Source: an uncultured Oscillospiraceae bacterium (GTDB taxonomy: Bacteria; Bacillota; Clostridia; Oscillospirales; Oscillospiraceae). From it: a stretch of 62,102 nucleotides of DNA. The stretch is taken from assembly GCA_910587395.1 (NCBI GenBank), contig CAJULJ010000011.1, positions 1 through 62,102 of the forward strand, written 5' to 3'. The translations under genes and the position numbers were made by a program. Below are positions 41,495 through 50,602 of the stretch, in pieces. The notes under the pieces were generated by a model, which did no database searches, was not told the origin of the DNA, and saw only the letters and a program-made list of their open reading frames with translations. The number at the start of each line of letters is the position of its first letter. The stretch's first letter is position 1.

Positions 41495-42028
41495 ATGGAG
41501 CTCAAGGGAAGCAAGACGGAAGCCAATCTGTGGAAAGCGTTCGCGGGGGAGTCCCAGGCCCGCAACAAGTACACCTATTTCGCCAGCCAGGCCCGGAAAG
41601 AGGGCTATCAGCAGATCGCGGCCATCTTTGAGGAGACCGCGGGCAACGAGAAGGAGCACGCCAAGCTGTGGTTCAAGGCGCTGGGCGGCGTTTGCACCAC
41701 GGCCGAAAACCTGATCGCCGCCGCTGAGGGCGAGCACGAGGAATGGACCGAGATGTACAAGGAGATGGCCGAGACCGCCCGGGAGGAGGGCTTCATCGCC
41801 CTGGCCGACGCCTTTGACGCCGTGGCTAAAATCGAGAAGAGCCACGAGGACCGCTACGTGAAGTTGGCTGAGAACCTGGCCAACAGCGAGGTGTTCAAGC
41901 GGGCCGAGGTCAAGGTGTGGTACTGCCGCAACTGCGGCCATCTGGAGTACGGTGTGGAGGCCCCGGCGGAGTGCCCCGTGTGCGGCCATCCCCAGTCTTA
42001 CTTTGAGATCAAGGCCGAGAATTATTAA
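41495..42028 (+). CDS. rbr: Rubrerythrin
   Basis: 177 residues. The N-terminal ferritin-like four-helix domain carries the diiron glutamates (GESQARNKYTYFA, EETAGNEKEHAKLW, KIEKSHEDRY). The C-terminal rubredoxin-type domain has two CxxC pairs (CRNCGH and CPVCGH). It reduces hydrogen peroxide in anaerobes. AGGAGG is spaced about 9 nt from the ATG at 41495. It is a single gene with its own promoter and terminator. Confidence 0.96.
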   Translation: MELKGSKTEANLWKAFAGESQARNKYTYFASQARKEGYQQIAAIFEETAGNEKEHAKLWFKALGGVCTTAENLIAAAEGEHEEWTEMYKEMAETAREEGFIALADAFDAVAKIEKSHEDRYVKLAENLANSEVFKRAEVKVWYCRNCGHLEYGVEAPAECPVCGHPQSYFEIKAENY

Positions 42029-42038
42029 GCCGCGTCAA

Positions 42039-42071
42039 AAAGGGCTGTGCTGCTCCCAGGCACAGCCCTTT
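42039..42071 (+). terminator. Terminator of rubrerythrin
   Basis: 12-bp perfect stem (aaagggctgtgc / gcacagcccttt) with a 9-nt loop, followed by ATTCT. Confidence 0.85.
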
Positions 42072-42096
42072 ATTCTGAGATCATCGGGGGAATACT

Positions 42097-42891
42097 ATGA
42101 ACAAGACCGAGCTTTTAAACAGGTTCTCCAGGGACGCGGAGGAGCGGGTGGTGCTGGCCAGAGCTCTGGACCAGCTGGACCGGGCGCAGAACCGCTCCAT
42201 CCCCAGCGCCACGCAGTTTCTGTCCCCCGCCCAGCGGGCGGCGCTGGAGCCTCTTTTGGCGGCGTCCGGGCGCCCCAGGCATCTGTTCCACGGCGGCTAT
42301 GAGGGGGCGGAGCGCACGGTATGCGTATTCCTCCCCGATTGGCAGGAGCCGGAGGATTGGATGCCGGAGGACGAGCTTGCCGCCCTGGAGGCCGCGTTTC
42401 CGCCCACCGGGGCGGAGCTGACCCACCGGAACCTGTTAGGGGGGCTCATGGGCATCGGCCTGACCCGGGAACGGGTGGGGGACATCCTGGTGCGGGAGAC
42501 CGCCGCCCAGATCGTGTGCCTGAAGGAAGCGGCCCCCATCATCCTGTCCCAGTTTGACCAGGCGGGGCGGTACCGGCTGAGGCTGAGGGAAATCGCCCTC
42601 GCGGACCTGTCCCCCGCCCCGGCGGAGGTGAAGCTGATCCACGACACCGTGGCGGCGCTGCGGCTGGACGCGGTGCTGGCGTCGGGCTTCTCCCTGGCCC
42701 GGAGCAAGGCGGCGGACGCCGTCGCCGGAGGCCGGGTGTCCCTGAACCACCGGGAGTGCTTGAAGCAGGACAAGCCGGTGGAGGAGGGGGACGTGCTCAC
42801 CTGCCGGGGTCTGGGCAAGTGCGTGGTCAGGAGCGTGGGTGGCCAGTCCCGGAAGGGCCGCATCATCATTGAAATCGAGAGGTATCTGTAA
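42097..42891 (+). CDS. ylmH: YlmH-family S4 domain RNA-binding protein
   Basis: 264 residues. The N-terminal and middle parts match the YlmH fold (PSATQFLSPAQ, FLPDWQEPEDW, GLTRERVGDI). A C-terminal S4 domain (residues about 185-245; LASGFSLARSKAADAVAGGRVSLN) binds RNA. YlmH-type proteins act in ribosome rescue and are often found near divIVA and ylmG; those are not here. GGGGG is 6 nt from the ATG. The stop overlaps the next start by 1 nt. Confidence 0.9.
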   Translation: MNKTELLNRFSRDAEERVVLARALDQLDRAQNRSIPSATQFLSPAQRAALEPLLAASGRPRHLFHGGYEGAERTVCVFLPDWQEPEDWMPEDELAALEAAFPPTGAELTHRNLLGGLMGIGLTRERVGDILVRETAAQIVCLKEAAPIILSQFDQAGRYRLRLREIALADLSPAPAEVKLIHDTVAALRLDAVLASGFSLARSKAADAVAGGRVSLNHRECLKQDKPVEEGDVLTCRGLGKCVVRSVGGQSRKGRIIIEIERYL

Positions 42892-43097
42892 TGGATCAAA
42901 AGAAGATCGACCGCATTAACGAGCTGGCCCGCCGGGTGAAGGCGGGGGAGGCCCTGACCCCTGAGGAGCTTTCCGAGCGGGACGCCCTGCGAAAGGAGTA
43001 TATCGCCAGCGTGAAGGCCAGCCTCGTGGGCCATCTGGACAACACCTATATTATGGAGGCGGACGGGACGAAGCACAAATTGAAAAAGAGGAGCTAA
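42891..43097 (+). CDS. DUF896 protein (YnzC-like)
   Basis: 68 residues. KIDRINELARRVKAGEALTPEE and ERDALRKEYIASVKASLVGHL are the family hallmarks (PF05979), forming a two-helix bundle. The function is not established. Its ATG shares one base with the ylmH stop, so translation is coupled, and a terminator overlaps its stop codon. Confidence 0.92.
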   Translation: MDQKKIDRINELARRVKAGEALTPEELSERDALRKEYIASVKASLVGHLDNTYIMEADGTKHKLKKRS

Positions 43098-43130
43098 AAA
43101 GGGACCTGCCCTGCGGCAGGTCCCTTTTTA
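43095..43130. terminator. Bidirectional terminator
   Basis: 16-bp stem (taaaaagggacctgcc / ggcaggtcccttttta) with a CTGC loop, between the convergent DUF896 and cold-shock genes. The stem arms are flanked by A and T runs, suiting both directions. Confidence 0.9.
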
Positions 43131-43146
43131 GTGAGAATTGCGAGCG

Positions 43147-43362
43147 TTACTCGGCCTGAGCGACCACGTTGGTGGCGCGCACGCCCTTGGCGCCGCGGGG
43201 ATCGGGCTCGGTCTCGAAGGTGACCTTCTGACCCTCCAGCAGCTTCTTGTAGCCCTCGGCCACGATGGCGGAGAAGTGGACGAACACGTCCTCCGTGCCG
43301 TCGTCGGGGGTGATGAAGCCATAACCCTTCTCAGCGTTGAACCATTTCACAGTACCGTTCAT
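43147..43362 (-). CDS. Cold-shock protein (CspA family)
   Basis: 71 residues. RNP1 is KGYGFI (12-17) and RNP2 is VFVHF (26-30), in a single OB-fold that binds single-stranded RNA and DNA as an RNA chaperone. AAGGAGG lies upstream of the ATG. The leader of about 110 nt carries an intrinsic terminator-like hairpin, described separately. Confidence 0.96.
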   Translation of the reverse strand: MNGTVKWFNAEKGYGFITPDDGTEDVFVHFSAIVAEGYKKLLEGQKVTFETEPDPRGAKGVRATNVVAQAE

Positions 43363-43410
43363 TTCCTATATCCTCCTTATTTGTAAAAAATTTCGTTTTG
43401 AAAGTAGAAG

Positions 43411-43444
43411 AAAAAAGTCCGCCCTTTCGTGTACGAAAGAGCGG
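43411..43444 (-). terminator. Intrinsic terminator inside the csp leader
   Basis: On the transcript strand a 12-bp stem (arms 43419-43430 and 43433-43444, one G-U pair) is followed by AC and six U residues (43411-43416). It stands between the csp promoter and the csp start codon, so transcripts must pass it to reach the gene. It may also stop read-through from tatD. Confidence 0.75.
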
Positions 43445-43477
43445 GCACAAATCAGTTCATACATCAAAACCATTGTC

Positions 43478-43506
43478 AGTATAACACCCCGTAAAAAGAC
43501 TGTCAA
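43478..43506 (-). promoter_or_regulatory. Promoter of the cold-shock gene
   Basis: On the minus strand consensus TTGACA (43501-43506), a 17-nt spacer, then TATACT (43478-43483). The start would be near 43471. Confidence 0.8.
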
Positions 43507-43598
43507 GCAGACTTTGAAAAAAACCGAAAACCGGTGCATTTTGGAACAAATTTTCATCCGCTTCCACAAAAATCTATTTTTTTCTTTTGGCCTCCAAT

Positions 43599-44375
43599 TC
43601 ACCTTTGAATGCCGAAAAAATCCAGCCCGTTTTGCAGGGTGATCCTGGAACATTGCTCCGGCGAGATTCCTTTGAGCTCCGCCAGCCGCTCACAGATGTG
43701 GCATACATAGCCGGAATGGTTCCGCTTGCCCCGGTGGGGGACGGGGGCCATGTAGGGGCTGTCCGTTTCAATCATGAGCCGCTCCAGGGGGACGGCCTGG
43801 GCCGCCTCCACCGCCTTGCGGGCGTTTTTGTAGGTGAGCACCCCGGTGAAGGAGATCATCCAGCCCAGCCGCACCAGCTCCCTGGCCATCTCGGCGCTGC
43901 CGGAGAAGCAGTGGAACACTCCCCGCACCTCCGGAAACTCCCGCACGATGTCTATGCTGTCCCCATGGGCCTCCCGGTCGTGGACGATGACGGGCAGTTC
44001 CAGCTCCCGGGCCAGGGCCATCTGAGCGCGGAACACCTGCCGCTGCAGCTCCCTTGGCGGGTTTTCCGGCCAGTAATAATCCAGCCCGATCTCCCCGACT
44101 GCCACCACCTTGGGCTGGGCCGCCAGGGTCCGCAGCTCCTCCACATCCGCGTCCTTCCACCCGGCACAGTCCTCCGGGTGCACCCCTGCGGCGGCGTAGA
44201 CGAAGGGATAGCGCCCGGCCAGGGCGACGGCCCGGCCGGAGCTGTCCAGGTCGCAGCCGGGGTTGACCACCAGCTCCACCCCCTGGCCGGGCAGGGCGGA
44301 GAGCACCTGGTCCCGGTCGGGGTCGAACTGGTGGGCGTCGTAGTGGGCGTGGGTGTCGAACAGGCCGGTCAGCAC
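43599..44375 (-). CDS. tatD: TatD-family metal-dependent nuclease
   Basis: 258 residues from a GTG at 44375, which has GGAG 7 nt upstream. The metal-binding HAH motif is at 9-11 (FDTHAHYD). VGEIGLDYY, PVIVHDREA, HCFSGS and ETDSPYMAPVPHRGKRN complete the family pattern. TatD enzymes are 3'-5' exonucleases or endonucleases. The start overlaps the metG stop by 7 nt, a common Firmicutes order. Confidence 0.94.
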   Translation of the reverse strand: MLTGLFDTHAHYDAHQFDPDRDQVLSALPGQGVELVVNPGCDLDSSGRAVALAGRYPFVYAAAGVHPEDCAGWKDADVEELRTLAAQPKVVAVGEIGLDYYWPENPPRELQRQVFRAQMALARELELPVIVHDREAHGDSIDIVREFPEVRGVFHCFSGSAEMARELVRLGWMISFTGVLTYKNARKAVEAAQAVPLERLMIETDSPYMAPVPHRGKRNHSGYVCHICERLAELKGISPEQCSRITLQNGLDFFGIQR

Positions 44376-46420
44376 AGCTTGGCTCCGGCGGGGATGGCGT
44401 CGTCCACCATCAGCAGGTGGAGGCACTCCTCACCCTTCTCAGTGTGGACGGCGGAGATGAGCATTCCCTGGCTCTCCTGGCCCATCATCTTGCGCGGGGG
44501 CAGGTTGACGATGGCCACCAGGGTCTTGCCGATCAGGTCCTCCGGCTTGTACCACTTGGCGATGCCGGACAGAATCTGCCGGTCGGCGCCCGTGCCGTCG
44601 TCCAGGGTGAATTTCAGCAGCTTGTCGGATTTTTTCACGTTCTGGCAGTCCTTCACCTTCACCGCCCGGAAGTCGGACTTGCAGAAAGTGTCGAAGTCCA
44701 CCTTCTCCTCCAGCTGGGGCTCGATCTCGATGGCGGGCAGGGCGGCTTTCCTGGCCTCCTCCTGGATGCGCTCCAGCTCGGCCAGCTCCTTGGCCATGTC
44801 GATGCGGGGAAACAGGTTTTCGCCCTTGGTAACGGATGCGCTGCCGGGCAGCGCACCCCACCGGGCGGCGCCGTCCCAGGTCCGGGCGGACTGGTCCGCG
44901 CCGATCTGGGTGAAAATCCTTTCGCAGCTCTCGGGCATGAAGGGGGTCAGCAGCACGGTGCACACCCGCACCGTCTCCAGCAGGTTGTAAAGCACATGGG
45001 CCAGCCGGTGAGCGTTGGCCTCCATGTCCTTTGCCAGAGCCCAGGGGGCGTTCTCGTCGATATATTTGTTGGCCCGCTGGATGACCTTGAAAATTTCCTC
45101 CAGGGCGTTCTGGAACTGGAATTTCTCCATCTGCGCCTCGTAACGGTTCCGCAGTCCGGCGGCCAGGCCGATGAGCTCCCCGTCAAACTGGCAGCCCTCG
45201 CCGTGCAGAGCGCCCTCAGCGGCTTCATGGCCGGCGACAGCCACAGCGGCTGCGGCCCGCTCAGCTTCGGTGGCCCCGGCGCCCTCCGGCAGAGTGCCGC
45301 CGAAATACTTCTCCGCCATGGCGGTGGTGCGGCTCACCAGATTGCCCAGGTCGTTGGCCAGGTCCACATTGATGGTCTGGATCAGCAGCTCGTTGGAGAA
45401 ATTGCCGTCGGACCCAAAGGGGAAGGAGCGCAGCAGGAAGAACCGCAGCGCGTCCACGCCGTAGCGTTCGCTGAGCAGATAGGGGTCCACCACGTTGCCC
45501 TTGGACTTGGACATCTTGCCGCCGTCCAGCAGCAGCCAGCCGTGGCCGTACACCTTTTTGGGCAGGGGCAGCCCCAGGCTCATCAGAAACGCGGGCCAGT
45601 AGATGGAGTGGAACCGGACGATTTCCTTGCCCACGAAGTGGACGTCGGCGGGCCAGAATGCTTCCACATCGTGATATTGGCCGTTTTGATAACCCAGAGC
45701 GGTCATATAGTTGAACAGCGCGTCCAGCCACACGTACACCACATGGCCCGGATCAAAGTCCACGGGCACGCCCCAGGTGAAGGAGGTGCGGGATACGCAC
45801 AGGTCCTGCAACCCCCCCTCGCAGTCGATGAAGTTGTTCACCATCTCGTTCACCCGGCTCCGGGGCTCCAGAAAATCGGTGTTCAGCAGCAGGTCCCGGA
45901 CCTGGCCCGCGTATTTGGAGGCCCGGAAGAAATAGGCCTCCTCCTGCGCGTCGTGGACCTCCCGGCCGCAGTCGGGGCATTTGCCGTCCACCAGCTGGGT
46001 CTCGGTCCAGAACGCCTCACAGTCCTTGCAGTACTTGCCCTTGTAGGCCCCCTTGTAGATGTCCCCGTTGTCGTACATCTGCTTGAAGACCTTCTGGATG
46101 GCGGCCACGTGGTAATCGTCGGTGGTGCGGATGAACCGGTCATAGGAGATGTTCATCAGCTTCCACAAATCCAGCACCCCGCCGGGGGCGGCCACGATAT
46201 CGTCCACGAACTGCTGCGGGGTGACCCCGGCCTCCTTGGCCTTGCCCTCGATCTTCTGCCCGTGCTCATCGGTGCCGGTGAGGAACATCACGTCATAGCC
46301 GCTCAGCCGCTTGTACCGGGCCATGGCGTCGGTGGCCACCGTGCAGTAGGCGTGGCCGATGTGTAGCTTGCCGGAAGGGTAGTAGATGGGTGTGGTGATA
46401 TAAAATTTCTTGTCATTCAT
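44369..46420 (-). CDS. metG: Methionyl-tRNA synthetase
   Basis: 683 residues. HIGH is HIGH at 20-23 and KMSKS at 302-306. A zinc-knuckle pair (CKDC and CPDC) lies near 134-152. The anticodon domain contains an Ala/Glu-rich insertion of about 30 residues (near 385-415). The C-terminal tRNA-binding OB-fold (DFRAVKVKDCQNV, MGQESQGML) follows. It charges initiator and elongator tRNA-Met. The start overlaps the upstream gene by 8 nt. Confidence 0.96.
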   Translation of the reverse strand: MNDKKFYITTPIYYPSGKLHIGHAYCTVATDAMARYKRLSGYDVMFLTGTDEHGQKIEGKAKEAGVTPQQFVDDIVAAPGGVLDLWKLMNISYDRFIRTTDDYHVAAIQKVFKQMYDNGDIYKGAYKGKYCKDCEAFWTETQLVDGKCPDCGREVHDAQEEAYFFRASKYAGQVRDLLLNTDFLEPRSRVNEMVNNFIDCEGGLQDLCVSRTSFTWGVPVDFDPGHVVYVWLDALFNYMTALGYQNGQYHDVEAFWPADVHFVGKEIVRFHSIYWPAFLMSLGLPLPKKVYGHGWLLLDGGKMSKSKGNVVDPYLLSERYGVDALRFFLLRSFPFGSDGNFSNELLIQTINVDLANDLGNLVSRTTAMAEKYFGGTLPEGAGATEAERAAAAVAVAGHEAAEGALHGEGCQFDGELIGLAAGLRNRYEAQMEKFQFQNALEEIFKVIQRANKYIDENAPWALAKDMEANAHRLAHVLYNLLETVRVCTVLLTPFMPESCERIFTQIGADQSARTWDGAARWGALPGSASVTKGENLFPRIDMAKELAELERIQEEARKAALPAIEIEPQLEEKVDFDTFCKSDFRAVKVKDCQNVKKSDKLLKFTLDDGTGADRQILSGIAKWYKPEDLIGKTLVAIVNLPPRKMMGQESQGMLISAVHTEKGEECLHLLMVDDAIPAGAKLC

Positions 46421-47366
46421 CGGTGGTTTCCTCCTGTATGCTTGCTTCCCCGGGCCGGCGGGGAATGGGGGTTCCTTTCAATTTCGGCGGGTTTTCCAGG
46501 TTGGGGGGCAGCCGCCACAGCACCGCCGCCGCCGTCAGGATCTGGGCGAACAGCAGCAGGCTGTCCGCCACCGTTTGTTCCGCCAGCGCGGATACCAGGG
46601 CGGCGGCGGACATCACCAGGGTCATGGCCGCCACCCATAGAAGACGGCGGGGCCTGGAGGCGCCGGTGGACATTCCGGCGAAATCCATATAGAGCAGCAT
46701 CCCGCACACGATGGCCAGCAGCAGGGGCGCGTAGTCCCACTGCACCGGGTTGGCCGCGTGGCTCCGGAAGCTCTCCATCAGCCAGATGCACCCGGCGATG
46801 CCGGGCAGGGTGGCGGAAAAGCCGCCCTTGCCCCGCCGCCCGGCGTGCAGCCCGTCCCGCCCCATCTGGAGCAGGCCCAGGAAGGACAGCAGGGCTCCCA
46901 CCGCCGTGGCGATGGTCAGCGCGCCGTTATTGCTGGGCAGCTGGACGCTGGGGTTTTGAGCCCGCGCGTCCAGGGCTTCCTGATAGAGACTCCACTGGTC
47001 AATGCCGGTTTTCAGCAAAAAGGGCGCCGCCGCCAGGGCCAGGAACGCCGACAGCACCACCAGAATGGGGTACACCGGGTCCCCCGCGTCCAGGAACACC
47101 AGGTCCCAGCGGTGGGCCTGTCCCGGTGCCACGGGGCGCTTGGACAGGGGCTGGTGAACGGCCAGAATGAGAAACCACGCCGCCGCCATCACCAGCACAC
47201 AGGTGAGAATGACGCTGGCCTGGGCGCCGGGTATGGGCAGACCGGCCTCCCCCTCGAAGGCGGAACTCAGCTGCCAGCGGCGCAGGGCGGCGGACACGAG
47301 GGCCGACGCCAGGGCGAAGAGCAGCCAGGGCATCCGCCCGGATAAGCTTTTATTGATTGGATTCAT
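46413..47366 (-). CDS. Multi-pass membrane protein, unknown
   Basis: 317 residues. About eight hydrophobic segments (near 12-28, 50-68, 97-117, 148-166, 186-200, 213-231, 243-262, 267-286) and a Pro-rich cytoplasmic tail ending in EETTDE. I do not recognise a family. GGGGGAGG precedes the ATG, and its end overlaps metG by 8 nt, so it is the first gene of the metG-tatD transcript. The 144 nt upstream hold a weak -35/-10 pair at most. Confidence 0.75.
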   Translation of the reverse strand: MNPINKSLSGRMPWLLFALASALVSAALRRWQLSSAFEGEAGLPIPGAQASVILTCVLVMAAAWFLILAVHQPLSKRPVAPGQAHRWDLVFLDAGDPVYPILVVLSAFLALAAAPFLLKTGIDQWSLYQEALDARAQNPSVQLPSNNGALTIATAVGALLSFLGLLQMGRDGLHAGRRGKGGFSATLPGIAGCIWLMESFRSHAANPVQWDYAPLLLAIVCGMLLYMDFAGMSTGASRPRRLLWVAAMTLVMSAAALVSALAEQTVADSLLLFAQILTAAAVLWRLPPNLENPPKLKGTPIPRRPGEASIQEETTDE

Positions 47367-47461
47367 GGAAAACCTCCCCCGGCCGGACAGGGCAACGGGA
47401 TAAATTCACAGCGCCGGATTTATGCTGTTTCGCTGCCGGACAGCAACCTGCAATTTATAAC

Positions 47462-47484
47462 GGCTTTGGCAGCGGTTGAAAGCC
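47462..47484 (-). terminator. Possible weak terminator after lepB
   Basis: GGCTTT and AAAGCC pair across an 11-nt loop 27 nt after the lepB stop, followed by GTTATAAATT on the transcript strand. The stem is short, so this is tentative. Confidence 0.3.
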
Positions 47485-47510
47485 TTTTGGGATACGTTCG
47501 AGGAAAAGCG

Positions 47511-48152
47511 TCACAGCCCCTTCCAGTGGTGGAAGGGGAACATCACCGCGATGCCGTGGCCAATGACGCACCGCACGTCCACGATGCCGATGGCGGGATA
47601 GCGGCTGTCCGCGGAGTGGTTGCGGTTGTCGCCCATGACGAAAATGCACCCCTCCGGCACCACCACGTGGTTGATTCCCTCGCCGTAGGAGGGCATGAGC
47701 ATGACCTCCTTGGTGTAGTCCTCCTTCAGCGCCTTGCCGTCCACGTAGACGGTGCCGGACTTGTAGTCGATGTCCACCTGCTGGCCCTCCACGGCGATGA
47801 CCCGCTTGACGATGGAGTCCTCCTGATAGCTTTCCTGGGTGAGCACCACGATGTCCCCCTGCCGAGGGATGTAGCCCAGAGACCACACCAGCATCAGATC
47901 GCCGTTGATGAGCGTGTTCTCCATGGACGGTCCGCTGACCACGATGATCCGGGCCACAAAGGTGAACATGAGCACGAATACCGTCATCATGGCCACCAGC
48001 ACCCGGATGTTCAGGTACAGGTCCCGCCCGTCGGAGGCCTCCCTGCGGGCCTTGGCGCCGCTGCCGGGGTCGGGCTGCTCCGGACCCGGCTCGGACCCGG
48101 CGGCAGGGCCGGGGACCTGCTCCCAATTTTGTTCCAGTTCCCAGTTTTCCAT
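47511..48152 (-). CDS. lepB: Signal peptidase I
   Basis: 213 residues. A Pro/Gly/Glu-rich N-terminus and one membrane segment (about 48-70) are followed by the catalytic Ser76 in GPSMENTL and Lys116 in DSIVKRVIAVEGQ. GDNRNHSADSRY is the conserved box E. It removes signal peptides of exported proteins at the outer face of the membrane. It lies 4 nt after ftsH and closes the gdpP operon. Confidence 0.95.
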   Translation of the reverse strand: MENWELEQNWEQVPGPAAGSEPGPEQPDPGSGAKARREASDGRDLYLNIRVLVAMMTVFVLMFTFVARIIVVSGPSMENTLINGDLMLVWSLGYIPRQGDIVVLTQESYQEDSIVKRVIAVEGQQVDIDYKSGTVYVDGKALKEDYTKEVMLMPSYGEGINHVVVPEGCIFVMGDNRNHSADSRYPAIGIVDVRCVIGHGIAVMFPFHHWKGL

Positions 48153-48156
48153 GCGT

Positions 48157-50028
48157 TCAGCTCTCCTGCGTTTCTGCGGCGGCCTTCAGCGCCGCCGGGT
48201 CGTCATATACCAGCTGGAACTGCCTGGCGTCCATGGTCTCGTGCTCCAGCAGGAATTGGGCCACCAGCTCCAGCTTGTCCCGGTCCCGCTCCAAAATTTC
48301 CCGGCACTTGGCGTAGGCCGCGTCCAGCAAATCCTTGACCTCCTGGTCAATGAGGGCGGCGGTCTGCTCGGAGTAGGGTTTGGCCTGGGCCATGGACCGG
48401 CCAATGAACACCTCGTCGTGGCCGGAGGTGAAGGTGGCGTGGCCCAGCTTTTCGCTCATGCCGTATTTGGTCACCATGTCGCGAGCGATGGAGGTGGCCC
48501 GCTGAAGGTCGCTCACCGCGCCGGTGCACACGAAGCCCAGGGCCATGGCCTCGGCGCACCGCCCGCCCAGCAGGGTGGACAGGGTCTCCACCAGCCGCTG
48601 GCGGGTGACGTGGTCCCGATCCTCCTGAGGGCGGTTGATGGTCATGCCGGCCGCGCTGCCCCGGGGGACGATGGTGATCTGCTGCACCGGGTCCTGGGTG
48701 GGAAGGGCATGGCTTACCACGGCGTGGCCCGCCTCGTGATAGGCGGTAATGCGCTTGTCCTCCTGGATCTTCACCCGGCTGCGCTTCTCCGGTCCGGCGA
48801 TGACCTTGATCACCGACTCTTGTACGTCGGCCAGGGTGATGAAGGGCTGGTTTTTCCGGGCCGCCAGCAGGGCGGACTCGTTCATCAGATTCTCCAGGTC
48901 GGCCCCGGTGAAGCCGGTGGTCTCCCGGGCGATCTCCTTCAGGTCCACGTCCTCGGCCAGGGGCTTTTTCCGGGTGTGCACCCGGAGGATTTCCTCCCGG
49001 CCCTTCATGTCCGGCCTGCCCACGTACACCTGCCGGTCGAACCGGCCCGGACGGAGCAGAGCGGGGTCCAGAATGTCCTGCCGGTTGGTGGCGGCCAGCA
49101 CGATGACGCCCTCGTTGGCGGCAAAGCCGTCCATCTCCACCAGCAGCTGATTCAGGGTCTGCTCCCGCTCATCGTGTCCGCCGCCCAGACCCGCGCCGCG
49201 CTGACGGCCCACGGCGTCGATCTCGTCAATGAACACAATGGCGGGGGACTCCCGCTTGGCCTGGTCGAACAGGTCCCGGACCCGGGACGCGCCCACGCCC
49301 ACGTACAGCTCCACGAAGTCGGAGCCGGAGATGGACAAAAACCGCACCCCGGCCTCCCCGGCCACCGCGCGGGCCAGGAGGGTTTTGCCGGTGCCCGGCG
49401 GGCCCACCAGCAGCACGCCCTTGGGGATGCGGGCCCCCAGGTCGATGAACTTCTGAGGTTCCTTCAAAAAGTCCACCAGCTCCTGGAGCTCCTGCTTCTC
49501 CTCGTCGGCCCCGGCCACGTCTGCGAAGGTGACGGCGCTGTCCTTGCCGCCCTCCACGGCACGGGCCCGGCCAAAGCGGCTCATGCCGCCCTGACCGCCT
49601 CCGCCGCTCCCCTGGGTGGACTGCTGGTGGGCATTGAGCAGCATCCAGATTCCCAGCGCCAGCAGAGCCGACACCACGCAGGGCAGCAGCACGATGAGCC
49701 ACAGGGGCATCTCGTACCCCTTCTGGAAGTCGTAGTTTTTGATGATGCCCCGCTGGTGCTGCTCCTCGATGAGGCCGCCAAATTCCTGACGAAAGGCGTT
49801 TACATCCGCCAGATTGTGGCGCTGGAAGGAGCCGTTTTTCAGCTCCATGGACAGCGAGCCGCTGCCGTCCACCACGAAGCGGACCACCTGCTCATTCTGG
49901 AACAGCTCTGTCACGCCGGCATAGCTGACCTGATCCTTGTTCCCGCTGCTGAACATGGTCAGTCCCCACAGCAGGACCGCCGCCACCGCTGCATACAGGG
50001 CGATGCTCCTGATTCTACTTTGCTTCAA
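48157..50028 (-). CDS. ftsH: ATP-dependent zinc metalloprotease FtsH
   Basis: 623 residues. Two N-terminal membrane segments (about 8-25 and 105-128) flank an extracytoplasmic domain. The AAA domain has GPPGTGKTLLARAVAG, FIDEIDAVGRQR and the SRH block. The peptidase zinc site is HEAGH. It degrades membrane and regulatory proteins. The start is TTG at 50028, 11 nt after GGAG; no ATG occurs before residue 25. It follows hpt as in many Firmicutes. Confidence 0.96.
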   Translation of the reverse strand: MKQSRIRSIALYAAVAAVLLWGLTMFSSGNKDQVSYAGVTELFQNEQVVRFVVDGSGSLSMELKNGSFQRHNLADVNAFRQEFGGLIEEQHQRGIIKNYDFQKGYEMPLWLIVLLPCVVSALLALGIWMLLNAHQQSTQGSGGGGQGGMSRFGRARAVEGGKDSAVTFADVAGADEEKQELQELVDFLKEPQKFIDLGARIPKGVLLVGPPGTGKTLLARAVAGEAGVRFLSISGSDFVELYVGVGASRVRDLFDQAKRESPAIVFIDEIDAVGRQRGAGLGGGHDEREQTLNQLLVEMDGFAANEGVIVLAATNRQDILDPALLRPGRFDRQVYVGRPDMKGREEILRVHTRKKPLAEDVDLKEIARETTGFTGADLENLMNESALLAARKNQPFITLADVQESVIKVIAGPEKRSRVKIQEDKRITAYHEAGHAVVSHALPTQDPVQQITIVPRGSAAGMTINRPQEDRDHVTRQRLVETLSTLLGGRCAEAMALGFVCTGAVSDLQRATSIARDMVTKYGMSEKLGHATFTSGHDEVFIGRSMAQAKPYSEQTAALIDQEVKDLLDAAYAKCREILERDRDKLELVAQFLLEHETMDARQFQLVYDDPAALKAAAETQES

Positions 50029-50062
50029 AACGGGTTATTCTCCTTACAATGCGGCAGACCGC

Positions 50063-50602
50063 TTATTTTTCGTACACGGAGTGCTTGAGCACCCCCACAT
50101 AGGGCAGATTGCGGTACTTTTCATTGTAGTCCAGGCCGTAGCCCACGATGAAGGCGTCCGGGATGGTGAAGCCCGCGTAATCGGCGGTGATGGGCTTGGT
50201 GCGGCGCTCCGGCTTATCCATCAGGGTACAGATGCGGATGGAGGCGGGCTTGCGGGCACGCAGCACGTCCATGAGGTAGTACAGGGTGTTGCCCGAGTCC
50301 AGGATGTCCTCCACGATGATGAGGTCCCGGCCCTCAATGGAGTCGGACAGGTCCTTTTTGATCTCCACCTGTCCGGAGCTGACGGTGCCCGCCCCGTAGG
50401 AGGACACCACCATGAAGTCCACCGTCACATCCAGGTTGATGGACCGGGTCAGGTCGGCCATGAAGATATAGGACCCCCGGAGAACGGACACCAGCATGGG
50501 CCTGCGTCCGTAGTAGTCGGCGGTGATTTGAGCGCCAAGCTCCTTCACCCGCCGGCGAAGCTCCTCCTCGGTGTACAGGATCTGCTCTACGTCTTTGTGC
50601 AT
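50063..50602 (-). CDS. hpt: Hypoxanthine phosphoribosyltransferase
   Basis: 179 residues. The PRPP-binding loop is VEDILDSGNT and the flexible loop near SYGAGT is also present. It salvages hypoxanthine and guanine to IMP and GMP. It overlaps tilS by 16 nt, in the tilS-hpt-ftsH order known from Bacillus. GAGGAG is spaced 8 nt from the ATG. Confidence 0.96.
   Translation of the reverse strand: MHKDVEQILYTEEELRRRVKELGAQITADYYGRRPMLVSVLRGSYIFMADLTRSINLDVTVDFMVVSSYGAGTVSSGQVEIKKDLSDSIEGRDLIIVEDILDSGNTLYYLMDVLRARKPASIRICTLMDKPERRTKPITADYAGFTIPDAFIVGYGLDYNEKYRNLPYVGVLKHSVYEK

Noticed and set aside
43366..43653. Minus-strand 95-codon frame over the csp leader
   Set aside because: It runs through the csp promoter and the leader terminator and has no ribosome site.
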